The position numbers were made by a program, and so were the translations under genes. From positions 1 through 5,266 of the forward strand of contig JARGNS010000287.1 of the NCBI GenBank assembly GCA_029213105.1: a stretch of 5,266 nt of DNA, written 5' to 3'. The stretch comes from Planctomycetota bacterium (GTDB lineage Bacteria; Planctomycetota; PLA2; JAEUHO01). The first letter of the stretch is position 1, and each line of letters starts with the position of its first letter. This document shows positions 1 to 5,266 of the stretch, piece after piece. Below the pieces are notes generated by a model. The model was not told where the DNA came from. It ran no database searches and saw only the letters and a list, made by a program, of their open reading frames with translations.

Positions 1-119
1 GCGGCACAGCGCCCCCCGCGAGCCGCCCTGGGCACACGCACCGCGCGTACGCGGGTGGAGGATCCCCCCAGCCCGACGAATCCGTCCCCCCGACCACGCG
101 GGCCGGGTTCAATGGAGGC

Positions 120-1166
120 ATGTACCGCGACTCCTTCTCCGAGACCGGCTGGACGCGCTTCGTGCGCATGCTCTCCGCGTCGTTCAAGGTCGGCCGCTTC
201 TTCGGCGTCGAGGTCCGCCTCTTCTACCTGGCCCTCGTCATCACCCCCCTCGTGCTGTCGCGCAACGTCGAGGGCCTGCCGTTTGGCGAGGGGGCGACCT
301 ATCTCGCGCTCACGACCGTGGCGATCTTCGTCGTCATCTGGACCCACGAGATGGGCCACATCGTCGCCGGGCGCCGCTACGGCATCCGCACGCCCCTGAT
401 CACCCTCTCGCCGCTCGGGGGCCTCGCCCACATGAGCGAGGGAGCTCCCTCCCCGGACGCGGACATCAGGATCTCCCTGGCCGGTCCTCTCACCCATCTG
501 CTCTGGCTCATCCCGATCGTGCCGCTGTGGCTCGTGCTCGACTGGGGTGACCTGCGTCCGGCGGGCTGGGCGTCCGATCCGGGCGTCGAGCTGGTGCACA
601 CGCTGCTGTGGATCAACGGCTTCCTGATGGTGTTCAATCTGCTTCCGCTGTTCCCGATGGACGGCGGCCGCGTCCTGCGGGCCGTGCTCTCCAAGCGCAT
701 GCATCCCAACCGTGCGACCCTCCTCGCCTGCAAGGTCGGCACGGTCGGCGCCATCGCCTTCCTCGCCATCGGCATCGCCCTCTGGATCCTGCGCGACGAC
801 CTCTGGGGCCCCATCCTCGCGTGCATCGGCATCAGCAACCTCATGGCCTGCAAGCAGGAGAAGCTCGCCACGCAGCACGGCCAGGGCCCCTACATGCACG
901 GCTCGAACCTGCAGCCCTGGGAACGCGACGCCGAGGCCTGGAAGGCCGGAGGCGAGAAGCAACCCTCGAGCGAGCCGGGCTTCTTCGACAAGCGCAAGCA
1001 AGCCCGCGCCGCCAAGCGTGAAGCCGAGGCCGCCGAGCGGGCGGCCTCGCTGGATGCCGAAGTGGATCGCATCCTCGACCGCGTGAACGAGGTGGGCCTG
1101 GACGCGCTCTCGGCCAAGGAGCGCAAGCTCCTCATGCAGGCCAGCAAGCGCCGCAAGGACGGCTGA
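120..1166 (+). CDS. Site-2 protease (M50) family intramembrane zinc metalloprotease
   Basis: A 348-residue membrane protein predicted to cleave substrates within or near the membrane. Two hallmarks are visible. HEMGH at residues 76-80, inside a hydrophobic helix, supplies the two zinc-binding His and the catalytic Glu77. NLLPLFPMDGG at 173-183 supplies the third zinc ligand, Asp181. Hydrophobic segments lie at about 34-48, 61-84, 117-140, 160-178 and 203-223. No PDZ or CBS domain is present, so it is a minimal S2P core rather than RseP-like or SpoIVFB-CBS-like. The tail from about 287 is charged and helical (Ala/Arg/Glu/Lys), ending in a block at 314-346 that resembles the C-terminal tail of many rhomboid proteases. 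The start is uncertain. A GGAGG lies only one base before the ATG at 120, and the frame is open to the left edge. GTG 162 and ATG 168 are alternatives, and the latter would begin MLSASFKVGRFFG, a typical family N-terminus. The substrate is unknown. Confidence 0.9.
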   Translation: MYRDSFSETGWTRFVRMLSASFKVGRFFGVEVRLFYLALVITPLVLSRNVEGLPFGEGATYLALTTVAIFVVIWTHEMGHIVAGRRYGIRTPLITLSPLGGLAHMSEGAPSPDADIRISLAGPLTHLLWLIPIVPLWLVLDWGDLRPAGWASDPGVELVHTLLWINGFLMVFNLLPLFPMDGGRVLRAVLSKRMHPNRATLLACKVGTVGAIAFLAIGIALWILRDDLWGPILACIGISNLMACKQEKLATQHGQGPYMHGSNLQPWERDAEAWKAGGEKQPSSEPGFFDKRKQARAAKREAEAAERAASLDAEVDRILDRVNEVGLDALSAKERKLLMQASKRRKDG

Positions 1167-1174
1167 GGGCACCC

Positions 1175-1187
1175 CCCGCCCGGCGGG
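1175..1187 (+). terminator. Weak GC hairpin after the M50 gene
   Basis: CCCGC (1175-1179) can pair with GCGGG (1183-1187) around a 3-base loop, starting 8 bases after the M50 stop codon. There is no T-tract. It could slow or end transcription from the protease gene, but short GC inverted repeats arise easily by chance at this base composition. Confidence 0.2.
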
Positions 1188-1232
1188 CCAGGCCGCACCC
1201 TGCGGACCAGGCGCGCATGGAGCGGCCGCGGG

Positions 1233-1238
1233 TATAGA
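1233..1238 (+). promoter_or_regulatory. Possible -10 element for the tRNA-Val transcript
   Basis: TATAGA is an AT-rich island in a GC-rich gap. It ends 11 bases before the first base of the tRNA and matches four of six positions of the sigma-70 -10 consensus. No convincing -35 hexamer is seen 16-18 bases upstream. The location is right for a tRNA promoter, but the call rests on position and composition only. Confidence 0.3.
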
Positions 1239-1249
1239 GTCTGCGCAGC

Positions 1250-1326
1250 GGGCGGATAGCTCAGTTGGCTAGAGCACCTCGTTTACACCGAGGGGGTCGG
1301 GGGTTCGAGTCCCTCTCCGCCCACCA
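1250..1326 (+). tRNA. tRNA-Val (anticodon UAC) with encoded CCA end
   Basis: A full cloverleaf can be drawn by hand. The acceptor stem is GGGCGGA (1250-1256) with TCCGCCC (1316-1322). The D stem is GCTC/GAGC with GG in the loop. The anticodon stem is CCTCG/CGAGG, with loop TTTACAC placing anticodon TAC at 1284-1286. A five-base variable loop follows, then a T stem GGGGG/CCCTC (one G-U pair) closing the TTCGAGT loop. The discriminator is A1323, and CCA is encoded at 1324-1326. UAC reads the valine codons GUA and GUG. The next gene, an RluA-type pseudouridine synthase, starts 30 bases downstream on the same strand, so both may share one primary transcript. Confidence 0.97.
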
Positions 1327-1346
1327 CTTCCCTCCCGCGCCCACGC

Positions 1347-1350
1347 AAGG
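1347..1350 (+). promoter_or_regulatory. Ribosome binding site of the RluA-family gene
   Basis: AAGG lies six bases before the ATG at 1357. It is a short Shine-Dalgarno match sitting between the tRNA CCA end and the start codon, and it supports this start. Confidence 0.5.
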
Positions 1351-1356
1351 CACCCC

Positions 1357-2373
1357 ATGAGCGATGCGACCCCCGACAGCGACCGCCGCCACGCACGGGT
1401 GCCCTCGCACCTGGCCGGCGTACGCCTCGATCGTTTCCTGGCGGACTGCTTCCCGAACTACTCGCGACGCGAGCTCGCGGGGGCCGTCAAGGCCGGGCTC
1501 GTACGCGTGAACGATCGCCGCGCCAAGCCGGGCCTGGTCCTGGAGGCCGACGACCGTCTCGAGTTGCCCGTGTGGAGCAAGGTCCTGCCGGGGCTCGCCG
1601 CCAAGCGGGAAGTCGACCGCCGGGTCGGCCGCATGCCCACCAGGATCGTCGAGCTCTACCGCGACGAAGACCTGATCGTGATCGCCAAGCCGGCCGGCAC
1701 GCCGGTGCACAGCGGCGCAGGCCTGGGCGCCATCGAGACGCTGATCGAGGCCCTGCGCGACGACATCCTCAACGGCTTCGGGCTGGTGCACCGACTCGAC
1801 AAGGACACGACGGGCGCGATCGCCCTCGTGCGTGGCGACGACCTGCGCCGCATCACGGCCGAGCGCTTCGCCGACCCCGAAGGCGGTGTCGAGAAGTACT
1901 ACGAAGCCATCGTGAGCGGCATCCCGGAGCCGGCCGAGGGCATCATCGACGCGCCGCTCGTTCCGCCGGGGCACGGCGGTCGCGCCACGGTCGACGAGGA
2001 CGCGGGCAAGCCCGCACGTACGCGCTACCGCACGCTCGAGACCTTCGTGCGCGCCTCACGCCTGGAGCTCCAGCTCGAGACGGGGCGCACGCATCAGATC
2101 CGCGCGCATCTCTGGCATGCGGGCCATCCCCTGCTTGCGGACCCGCTGTACGGTCGACGCAAGGCATGGCGCATCCACGACCCGCGCGGCCAGCAGGATG
2201 CCTACCTGCGGCGCACACCCCTGCATGCACGCAGGCTCGTATTGCCCCATCCGCGCACGGGCGAACGCATCCAGGTCGATGCGCCGCTGCCGGACGACAT
2301 GAAGTACGCGCTCGAGGTCTTGCGCGTGGTGTCGGCGCGGGGGCGCAAGCGCGGCGGACTGCCGCCGCAGTAG
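1357..2373 (+). CDS. RluA-family RNA pseudouridine synthase with S4 domain
   Basis: A 338-residue enzyme predicted to isomerise uridine to pseudouridine in rRNA or tRNA in the cytoplasm. An N-terminal S4 RNA-binding domain spans about residues 20-72 (VRLDRFLAD, then YSRRELAGAVKAGLVRVN). The catalytic domain follows: KPAG at 111-114, then the active-site motif HRLDKDTTG at 145-153 with catalytic Asp148. The distal conserved block GRTHQIRAHL starts at Gly243 and leads into GHPLLADPLYG. Length and domain order match RluC/RluD-type enzymes; the tRNA-modifying RluA and TruC types usually lack the S4 domain. The active-site motif has Thr152 where many relatives have Ser. The target uridines cannot be read from sequence, so no symbol is given. 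It sits directly behind tRNA-Val, and its stop codon is two bases from a strong hairpin shared with the convergent gene. Confidence 0.95.
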   Translation: MSDATPDSDRRHARVPSHLAGVRLDRFLADCFPNYSRRELAGAVKAGLVRVNDRRAKPGLVLEADDRLELPVWSKVLPGLAAKREVDRRVGRMPTRIVELYRDEDLIVIAKPAGTPVHSGAGLGAIETLIEALRDDILNGFGLVHRLDKDTTGAIALVRGDDLRRITAERFADPEGGVEKYYEAIVSGIPEPAEGIIDAPLVPPGHGGRATVDEDAGKPARTRYRTLETFVRASRLELQLETGRTHQIRAHLWHAGHPLLADPLYGRRKAWRIHDPRGQQDAYLRRTPLHARRLVLPHPRTGERIQVDAPLPDDMKYALEVLRVVSARGRKRGGLPPQ

Positions 2374-2375
2374 CG

Positions 2376-2397
2376 GCCGCGGCCCGGGGGCCGCGGC
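2376..2397. terminator. Bidirectional terminator-like GC hairpin between convergent genes
   Basis: GCCGCGGCC (2376-2384) is the exact reverse complement of GGCCGCGGC (2389-2397), giving a 9-bp all-GC stem with a CGGG loop. It occupies most of the 35-base gap between the plus-strand RluA-family stop (2371-2373) and the minus-strand microprotein stop (2409-2411). By symmetry it folds in both transcripts. Neither side has a T-tract, so it is not a classical intrinsic terminator. It may act with Rho, by U-independent termination, or as an mRNA 3' end stabiliser. Confidence 0.55.
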
Positions 2398-2408
2398 GCC
2401 CAGGCAGA

Positions 2409-2507
2409 CTAGCGCTTGGTCTTGATGCGGGTCTTCTGCTGACGCTTCGGACTGCAGGGACGCTTGCCGTGGTTGGCCTTCTTGACGAGGCGGCGGTTGA
2501 CAGCCAT
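2409..2507 (-). CDS. 32-residue basic protein with ANHGKRP motif, bL37-like putative ribosomal protein
   Basis: This tiny gene runs from ATG (2507-2505) to TAG (2411-2409). It has 13 Lys/Arg among 32 residues, no acidic residue and a single Cys18, a composition expected of an rRNA-binding protein. TTGGAG stands seven bases before the ATG. The central stretch KKANHGKRPCSPKR (residues 9-22) contains the ANHGKRP string that I recall near the C-terminus of bL37, the roughly 24-residue large-subunit protein described in mycobacterial ribosomes. Here the motif is central, with a basic extension (QQKTRIKTKR) after it. It follows the PLP-enzyme gene by 53 bases on the same strand and could be co-transcribed. 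Translation is well supported by the start context and composition. The ribosomal assignment rests on a remembered short motif and is tentative. Confidence 0.75.
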   Translation of the reverse strand: MAVNRRLVKKANHGKRPCSPKRQQKTRIKTKR

Positions 2508-2514
2508 GGGATCG

Positions 2515-2518
2515 CTCC
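2515..2518 (-). promoter_or_regulatory. Ribosome binding site of the 32-residue basic protein
   Basis: On the minus strand, GGAG stands seven bases before the ATG at 2507. It is a clean Shine-Dalgarno at optimal spacing and a main reason to accept such a short reading frame as a gene. Confidence 0.65.
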
Positions 2519-2560
2519 AAACGAGATCAGGAAGCCGGGGAGGGTAGCCCCGCCAGGGGA

Positions 2561-3733
2561 TCAGGCGAAGGCCTTGTCGAAGGCCTGTTCGAGATCGCCC
2601 ACGAGATCGTCGAGATCCTCGAGGCCCACGGAGAGCCGCAGGAGCCCGTCCGTGAAGCCATGCTTGAGGCGCTCCGCCCGGGGCACGGCCCCGTGGGTCA
2701 TGCTCGCGGGGTGGTCCAGGAGGCTCTCCACGCCGCCCAGGCTCTCCGCCAAGGCGAAGAGATGGGTCTCCGAGGCCAGATGGCGCGCCGTCTCGAGGTC
2801 GGCGTCGAGGTCGAAGGAGACCATGCCCCCGAAGCGGCGCATCTGGGCCTTGGCCACGTCATGGCCGGGATGGTCCTCGCGACCGGGGTAGAAGACCCGG
2901 TTGACCCGCGGATGGGCCGCCAGCCAGGCCGCGACCGTCTCGGCGCTGTCGCAGCAGCGCTCCAGGCGCACCGCGAGGGTCTTGATGCCGCGCAGGACCA
3001 GGAAGCAATCGAGCGGCCCCGGGATGGCACCGATGGCGTTCTGCAGGAAGCGCAGGCGCCCGGCCAGGGCGTCGTCGGCCGTGACCGCGATGCCGCCGAC
3101 CACGTCGCTGTGGCCACCGAGGTACTTCGTCGTGCTGTGGACGACGATGTCGGCGCCCAGCGCGAGCGGGTTCTGCAGGTACGGCGTGGCGAAGGTGTTG
3201 TCCACGACCGCGATGGCGCCGGCGGCCTTCGCCTTGGCGCAGACCGCAGCCACGTCGCTGACGTGCAGCAGGGGGTTCGTCGGTGACTCGAACCAGACCA
3301 GGGCGGCCGGCGTGGCGAGCGCGGCATCGACGGCCGCGAGATCGGTCGTGTCGACCACGTCGAACAGCAGCCCCTGACGGCGCATCACCTGGTCGAGCAA
3401 GCGGTAGGTGCCGCCGTAGACGTCGTGGCCGATGACCACGCGATCCCCGGCATCGAGCATGCTGAGGACGCCGTGGGTGGCGGCGAGTCCGGAGGCGAAC
3501 GCCACGGCGTGGGTCCCACCCTCGATGGACGCGACGCTCGCCTCGAGCGCCTCGCGCGTCGGATTCTGGGAGCGCGAGTACTCGTAGCCCTTGTGGACGC
3601 CGGGTGCTTCCTGCACGTACGTGGACGTGAGGTAGACGGGGGGCATCACCGCGCCCGTGGTCGGGTCGGGATGCTGTCCGCCGTGAATCGCGCGGGTCGA
3701 GAAGCCGTGGTTCGTGTCGCCAGCATCGGCCAT
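2561..3733 (-). CDS. Cystathionine gamma-synthase / gamma-lyase family PLP enzyme
   Basis: A 390-residue, cytoplasmic PLP enzyme of the Cys/Met metabolism family (trans-sulfuration). Visible active-site elements are YSR at 52-54 (phosphate contact from the neighbouring subunit), Tyr106 in DVYGGTYR (stacks on the cofactor), Asp178 in DNTF (pairs with the pyridine nitrogen), Lys203 in HSTTKYLGGH (Schiff-base lysine), GGVES with Glu336, and Arg366 in LRLSVG (substrate carboxylate). From family knowledge, Glu336 favours a gamma-synthase (methionine synthesis) or gamma-lyase (cysteine from cystathionine) over a MetC-type beta-lyase; sequence alone does not separate the first two. Length is normal. 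A longer frame starts at 3772, but GGAGG lies eight bases before the ATG at 3733, and the residues after it match the usual family N-terminus, so 3733 is chosen. No methionine-cycle gene is adjacent. Confidence 0.93.
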   Translation of the reverse strand: MADAGDTNHGFSTRAIHGGQHPDPTTGAVMPPVYLTSTYVQEAPGVHKGYEYSRSQNPTREALEASVASIEGGTHAVAFASGLAATHGVLSMLDAGDRVVIGHDVYGGTYRLLDQVMRRQGLLFDVVDTTDLAAVDAALATPAALVWFESPTNPLLHVSDVAAVCAKAKAAGAIAVVDNTFATPYLQNPLALGADIVVHSTTKYLGGHSDVVGGIAVTADDALAGRLRFLQNAIGAIPGPLDCFLVLRGIKTLAVRLERCCDSAETVAAWLAAHPRVNRVFYPGREDHPGHDVAKAQMRRFGGMVSFDLDADLETARHLASETHLFALAESLGGVESLLDHPASMTHGAVPRAERLKHGFTDGLLRLSVGLEDLDDLVGDLEQAFDKAFA

Positions 3734-3741
3734 GGATGGGT

Positions 3742-3746
3742 CCTCC
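3742..3746 (-). promoter_or_regulatory. Ribosome binding site fixing the start of the cystathionine enzyme
   Basis: A perfect GGAGG on the minus strand, eight bases before the ATG at 3733. It lies inside the longer frame that would start at 3772 and so argues for the shorter 390-residue protein. Confidence 0.7.
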
Positions 3747-3789
3747 GTGGCGCCGGTTCTACCCGGCAACACGCAGGAGCGTCCGATCT

Positions 3790-3809
3790 GCGCCGACCGG
3801 CGTCGGCGC
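3790..3809 (-). terminator. Terminator-like hairpin after the toroid-repeat gene
   Basis: GCGCCGAC (3790-3797) pairs perfectly with GTCGGCGC (3802-3809) around a CGGC loop. On the minus strand the stem begins 12 bases after the toroid gene stop (3824-3822). No T-tract follows. It lies in the 88-base gap before the cystathionine enzyme and may end or attenuate transcription between the two co-directional genes, or stabilise the upstream mRNA 3' end. Confidence 0.45.
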
Positions 3810-3821
3810 CGCCGGGGCGCT

Positions 3822-5266
3822 CTACTTGGTCCCGTGGACCTTCTCGTAGCGGGCGAAGGCCTGGGCGCAGAGGCACATCAGGGCCGTCGAGTACACACGA
3901 CCGCCATCGTGGCCCCAGGGGCCGATCGGGTCCCAGGACCCCTTGAAGTGGCAGAAGCCCGTGTCACGGCGCTGGTTGTCGAGGATGCTCGTCTGCATCG
4001 CACGCGACCAAGCACGCCAGTGCTTGCCGCCGACCTGGAACATCGCGAGCGTGCCGTAGTACCAGTAGTACATGTCGATCGAACCATCGCTGGGGTTCCA
4101 GACCGGCGGCACCTTCGAGACGAGCTGCGCGCCCTTCTGGATCGTGCTGCTCGTGGCCGGATCCTCCCCCATCACGATGCGCGCAAGCATGCCGGCCGCC
4201 GTCATGGACTCGGACTTCTCGGAGGGGAAGCGATCCATCATCTCCTGCGCGCGGGCGGGGCCCGTGCCGCGCTGGACGTAGCCGACCCGGCCGTGCTCGG
4301 GATCGGTCACCTTGTCGAGCCAGGCCCGCGCCCCGGCGAAGGCCTGCCCGTCGACGCGCAGCGGAGCCTCCTGGCCCCTGCGCACGGCCGCGTTGTTCGC
4401 GAGCATCGCGCTCTTGAGGCACATGACCATCCACGTCGTGACGGACGTGTCGTTGTCGCCGGGCTTCACCCCATAGCGCCAGCCGAAGTACGGGTTGCGC
4501 GACAGCGCGATGAAGTCCAGCGCCTTCTGCGCCGAGCCCTTGAAGATCGGGCTCTGGGTCATGGCGTAGAGCTCGATCATGGCGAGGGAGGCCGTGGCAT
4601 GGCCGTAGATGTACTGCTGGGTCTTGCGCGGACCGAAGCAGCCTTCGGGATCCTGGACGTTCTTCAGGTAGCGCGCGGCCTTGCTGACGGTCACGGCGTA
4701 GGGGTGCTTGCCGCGGTTGGTGTACCCGGCCCCGAGGAACGCCATCATGGCCAGGCCGGTGACACCGACATCGTGCAGTGCCTTGCCCTGCCCGTCGGGA
4801 CGATGCGTGGCGTCGACGCTCGGCTTGCCGTCGCACCAGTTCACGAAGCCCGCGGCTTCCCAGCTGCCGTTGGGGGACTGATGGGCCGCGAGCCAGCGCA
4901 GGGCGTCATCGACGGTGCGCTCGGCGGGCCGAGGCGGCACCTTCCCCTCGACGTCGCCCCCGGCCTCGCGCTCGCGGCGCGCCCCGGCGCGTCCGCGGAA
5001 GGCCCCGACGGCAGCGTCGGGGCGTGCGGGGGCCGCTGGCTGGGCGTCGAGGCCGCGCAGCGAGGCGACGAGGGCTCGTACGTCGACCATGCCGCGGTCG
5101 TAGATCTCCCCGACGCTGCGGTAGGCGTCGAGCGCCTCCTCGAGGCGCCCGATCTTGGCGAGCAGCTCGCCTTCCTTCATGCGGGCTTCTATGCGGGTCT
5201 TGAGCGCGAGGAGGGCGCTGTCGTCGGCCCCGGAGCTGGCATGGCGCGTTTCGCCCGCGTCGGCGG
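3822..5266 (-). CDS. TPR-linked prenyltransferase/squalene-oxidase-repeat (alpha/alpha-toroid) protein, 5' end beyond window
   Basis: The frame is open to the right edge, so the gene is taken as partial with about 480 residues visible; it ends at TAG 3824-3822. An internal ATG at 5180 lacks a good ribosome site and would cut a helical TPR-like repeat (GELLAKIGRLEEALDAY), so it is probably not the start. Counting from that Met, residues 1-44 are the TPR-like part, about 45-88 an Ala/Pro/Arg/Gly-rich linker, and 89-452 a toroid of helical repeats. QW-like motifs include QSPNGSW (101-107) and QDPEGCF (176-182). The C-terminal segment GGRVYSTALMCLCAQAF is typical of planctomycete relatives. The family fold is that of squalene-hopene cyclases and protein prenyltransferases. 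The place of the cyclase DxDD acid motif reads GDNDTS (241-246), so cyclase activity is doubtful. Function is unknown; a structural, binding or scaffolding role is possible. Confidence 0.85.
   Translation of the reverse strand, partial: ADAGETRHASSGADDSALLALKTRIEARMKEGELLAKIGRLEEALDAYRSVGEIYDRGMVDVRALVASLRGLDAQPAAPARPDAAVGAFRGRAGARREREAGGDVEGKVPPRPAERTVDDALRWLAAHQSPNGSWEAAGFVNWCDGKPSVDATHRPDGQGKALHDVGVTGLAMMAFLGAGYTNRGKHPYAVTVSKAARYLKNVQDPEGCFGPRKTQQYIYGHATASLAMIELYAMTQSPIFKGSAQKALDFIALSRNPYFGWRYGVKPGDNDTSVTTWMVMCLKSAMLANNAAVRRGQEAPLRVDGQAFAGARAWLDKVTDPEHGRVGYVQRGTGPARAQEMMDRFPSEKSESMTAAGMLARIVMGEDPATSSTIQKGAQLVSKVPPVWNPSDGSIDMYYWYYGTLAMFQVGGKHWRAWSRAMQTSILDNQRRDTGFCHFKGSWDPIGPWGHDGGRVYSTALMCLCAQAFARYEKVHGTK

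Noticed and set aside
1261..1974. Minus-strand 237-codon frame whose end reads AERDSNPRPPRCKRG.
   Set aside because: Its terminal part is the reverse translation of the tRNA-Val gene, a well-known source of spurious database proteins, and the rest is antisense to the RluA-family gene.
2536..2552. CGGGG/CCCCG inverted repeat between the cystathionine enzyme and the microprotein gene.
   Set aside because: Only five base pairs with a seven-base loop and no T-tract; likely chance at this composition.
1572..2891. Plus-strand 439-codon frame crossing the RluA gene, the convergent gap and the end of the cystathionine enzyme.
   Set aside because: It is Ala/Arg/Gly/Pro-rich with no domain, overlaps three supported genes out of frame, and runs through the terminator-like hairpin. 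Long spurious frames are expected at this GC content.
2660..3286. Plus-strand 208-codon frame antisense to the cystathionine enzyme.
   Set aside because: It is a shadow of a strongly conserved minus-strand gene whose active-site residues are all intact; the frame has no recognisable motif.
3734..3772. Thirteen-residue N-terminal extension of the cystathionine enzyme (start at 3772).
   Set aside because: A perfect GGAGG eight bases before the ATG at 3733 and the usual family N-terminus favour the shorter start.
3964..4836. Minus-strand 290-codon frame inside the toroid gene.
   Set aside because: It is shifted relative to the toroid frame, very Arg/Ala-rich, and has none of the QW motifs. There is no sign of a frameshift in the toroid protein.
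1..5266. Signs of a mobile element or a novel defence or biosynthetic system.
   Set aside because: No transposase, integrase, terminal repeats, attachment-site duplication or CRISPR-like repeats are visible. The tRNA 3' end is not repeated elsewhere that I can see, and base composition is uniform.

Overview
This GC-rich window, with third codon positions dominated by G and C, carries five protein-coding genes and one tRNA. The overall look suggests a high-GC Planctomycetota-like bacterium or a relative. The support is a TPR plus prenyltransferase/squalene-oxidase-repeat (alpha/alpha-toroid) protein of a type common in that phylum, a site-2 protease with a rhomboid-like C-terminal tail, and gene ends marked by GC hairpins without U-tracts. 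This placement is inference. No mobile element, CRISPR array or foreign-looking segment is visible, and no gene-free stretch exceeds 300 bases.

Layout. The plus strand occupies the left half: an M50 (site-2 protease) intramembrane metalloprotease (120-1166), a tRNA-Val(UAC) with an encoded CCA end (1250-1326), and an RluA-family pseudouridine synthase (1357-2373) that starts 30 bases after the tRNA. The minus strand occupies the right half. Reading leftward, it holds a toroid-repeat protein running off the right edge (5266-3822), a PLP-dependent cystathionine gamma-synthase/gamma-lyase (3733-2561), and a 32-residue highly basic protein (2507-2409) with a good Shine-Dalgarno sequence. The two blocks converge at 2374-2408, a 35-base gap filled by a perfect 9-bp GC hairpin that probably serves both transcripts.

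How the genes relate. The tRNA, the RluA-type enzyme and the tiny basic protein all point to RNA and ribosome function. The basic protein carries an ANHGKRP core that I recall from the small ribosomal protein bL37 of mycobacteria. The sulfur amino-acid enzyme and the toroid protein show no obvious functional link to these or to each other beyond sharing a strand. Most of the window is ordinary housekeeping sequence. The items most worth a second look are the bL37-like microprotein, the rhomboid-type tail on the M50 protease, and the toroid protein whose cyclase acid motif appears degenerate.
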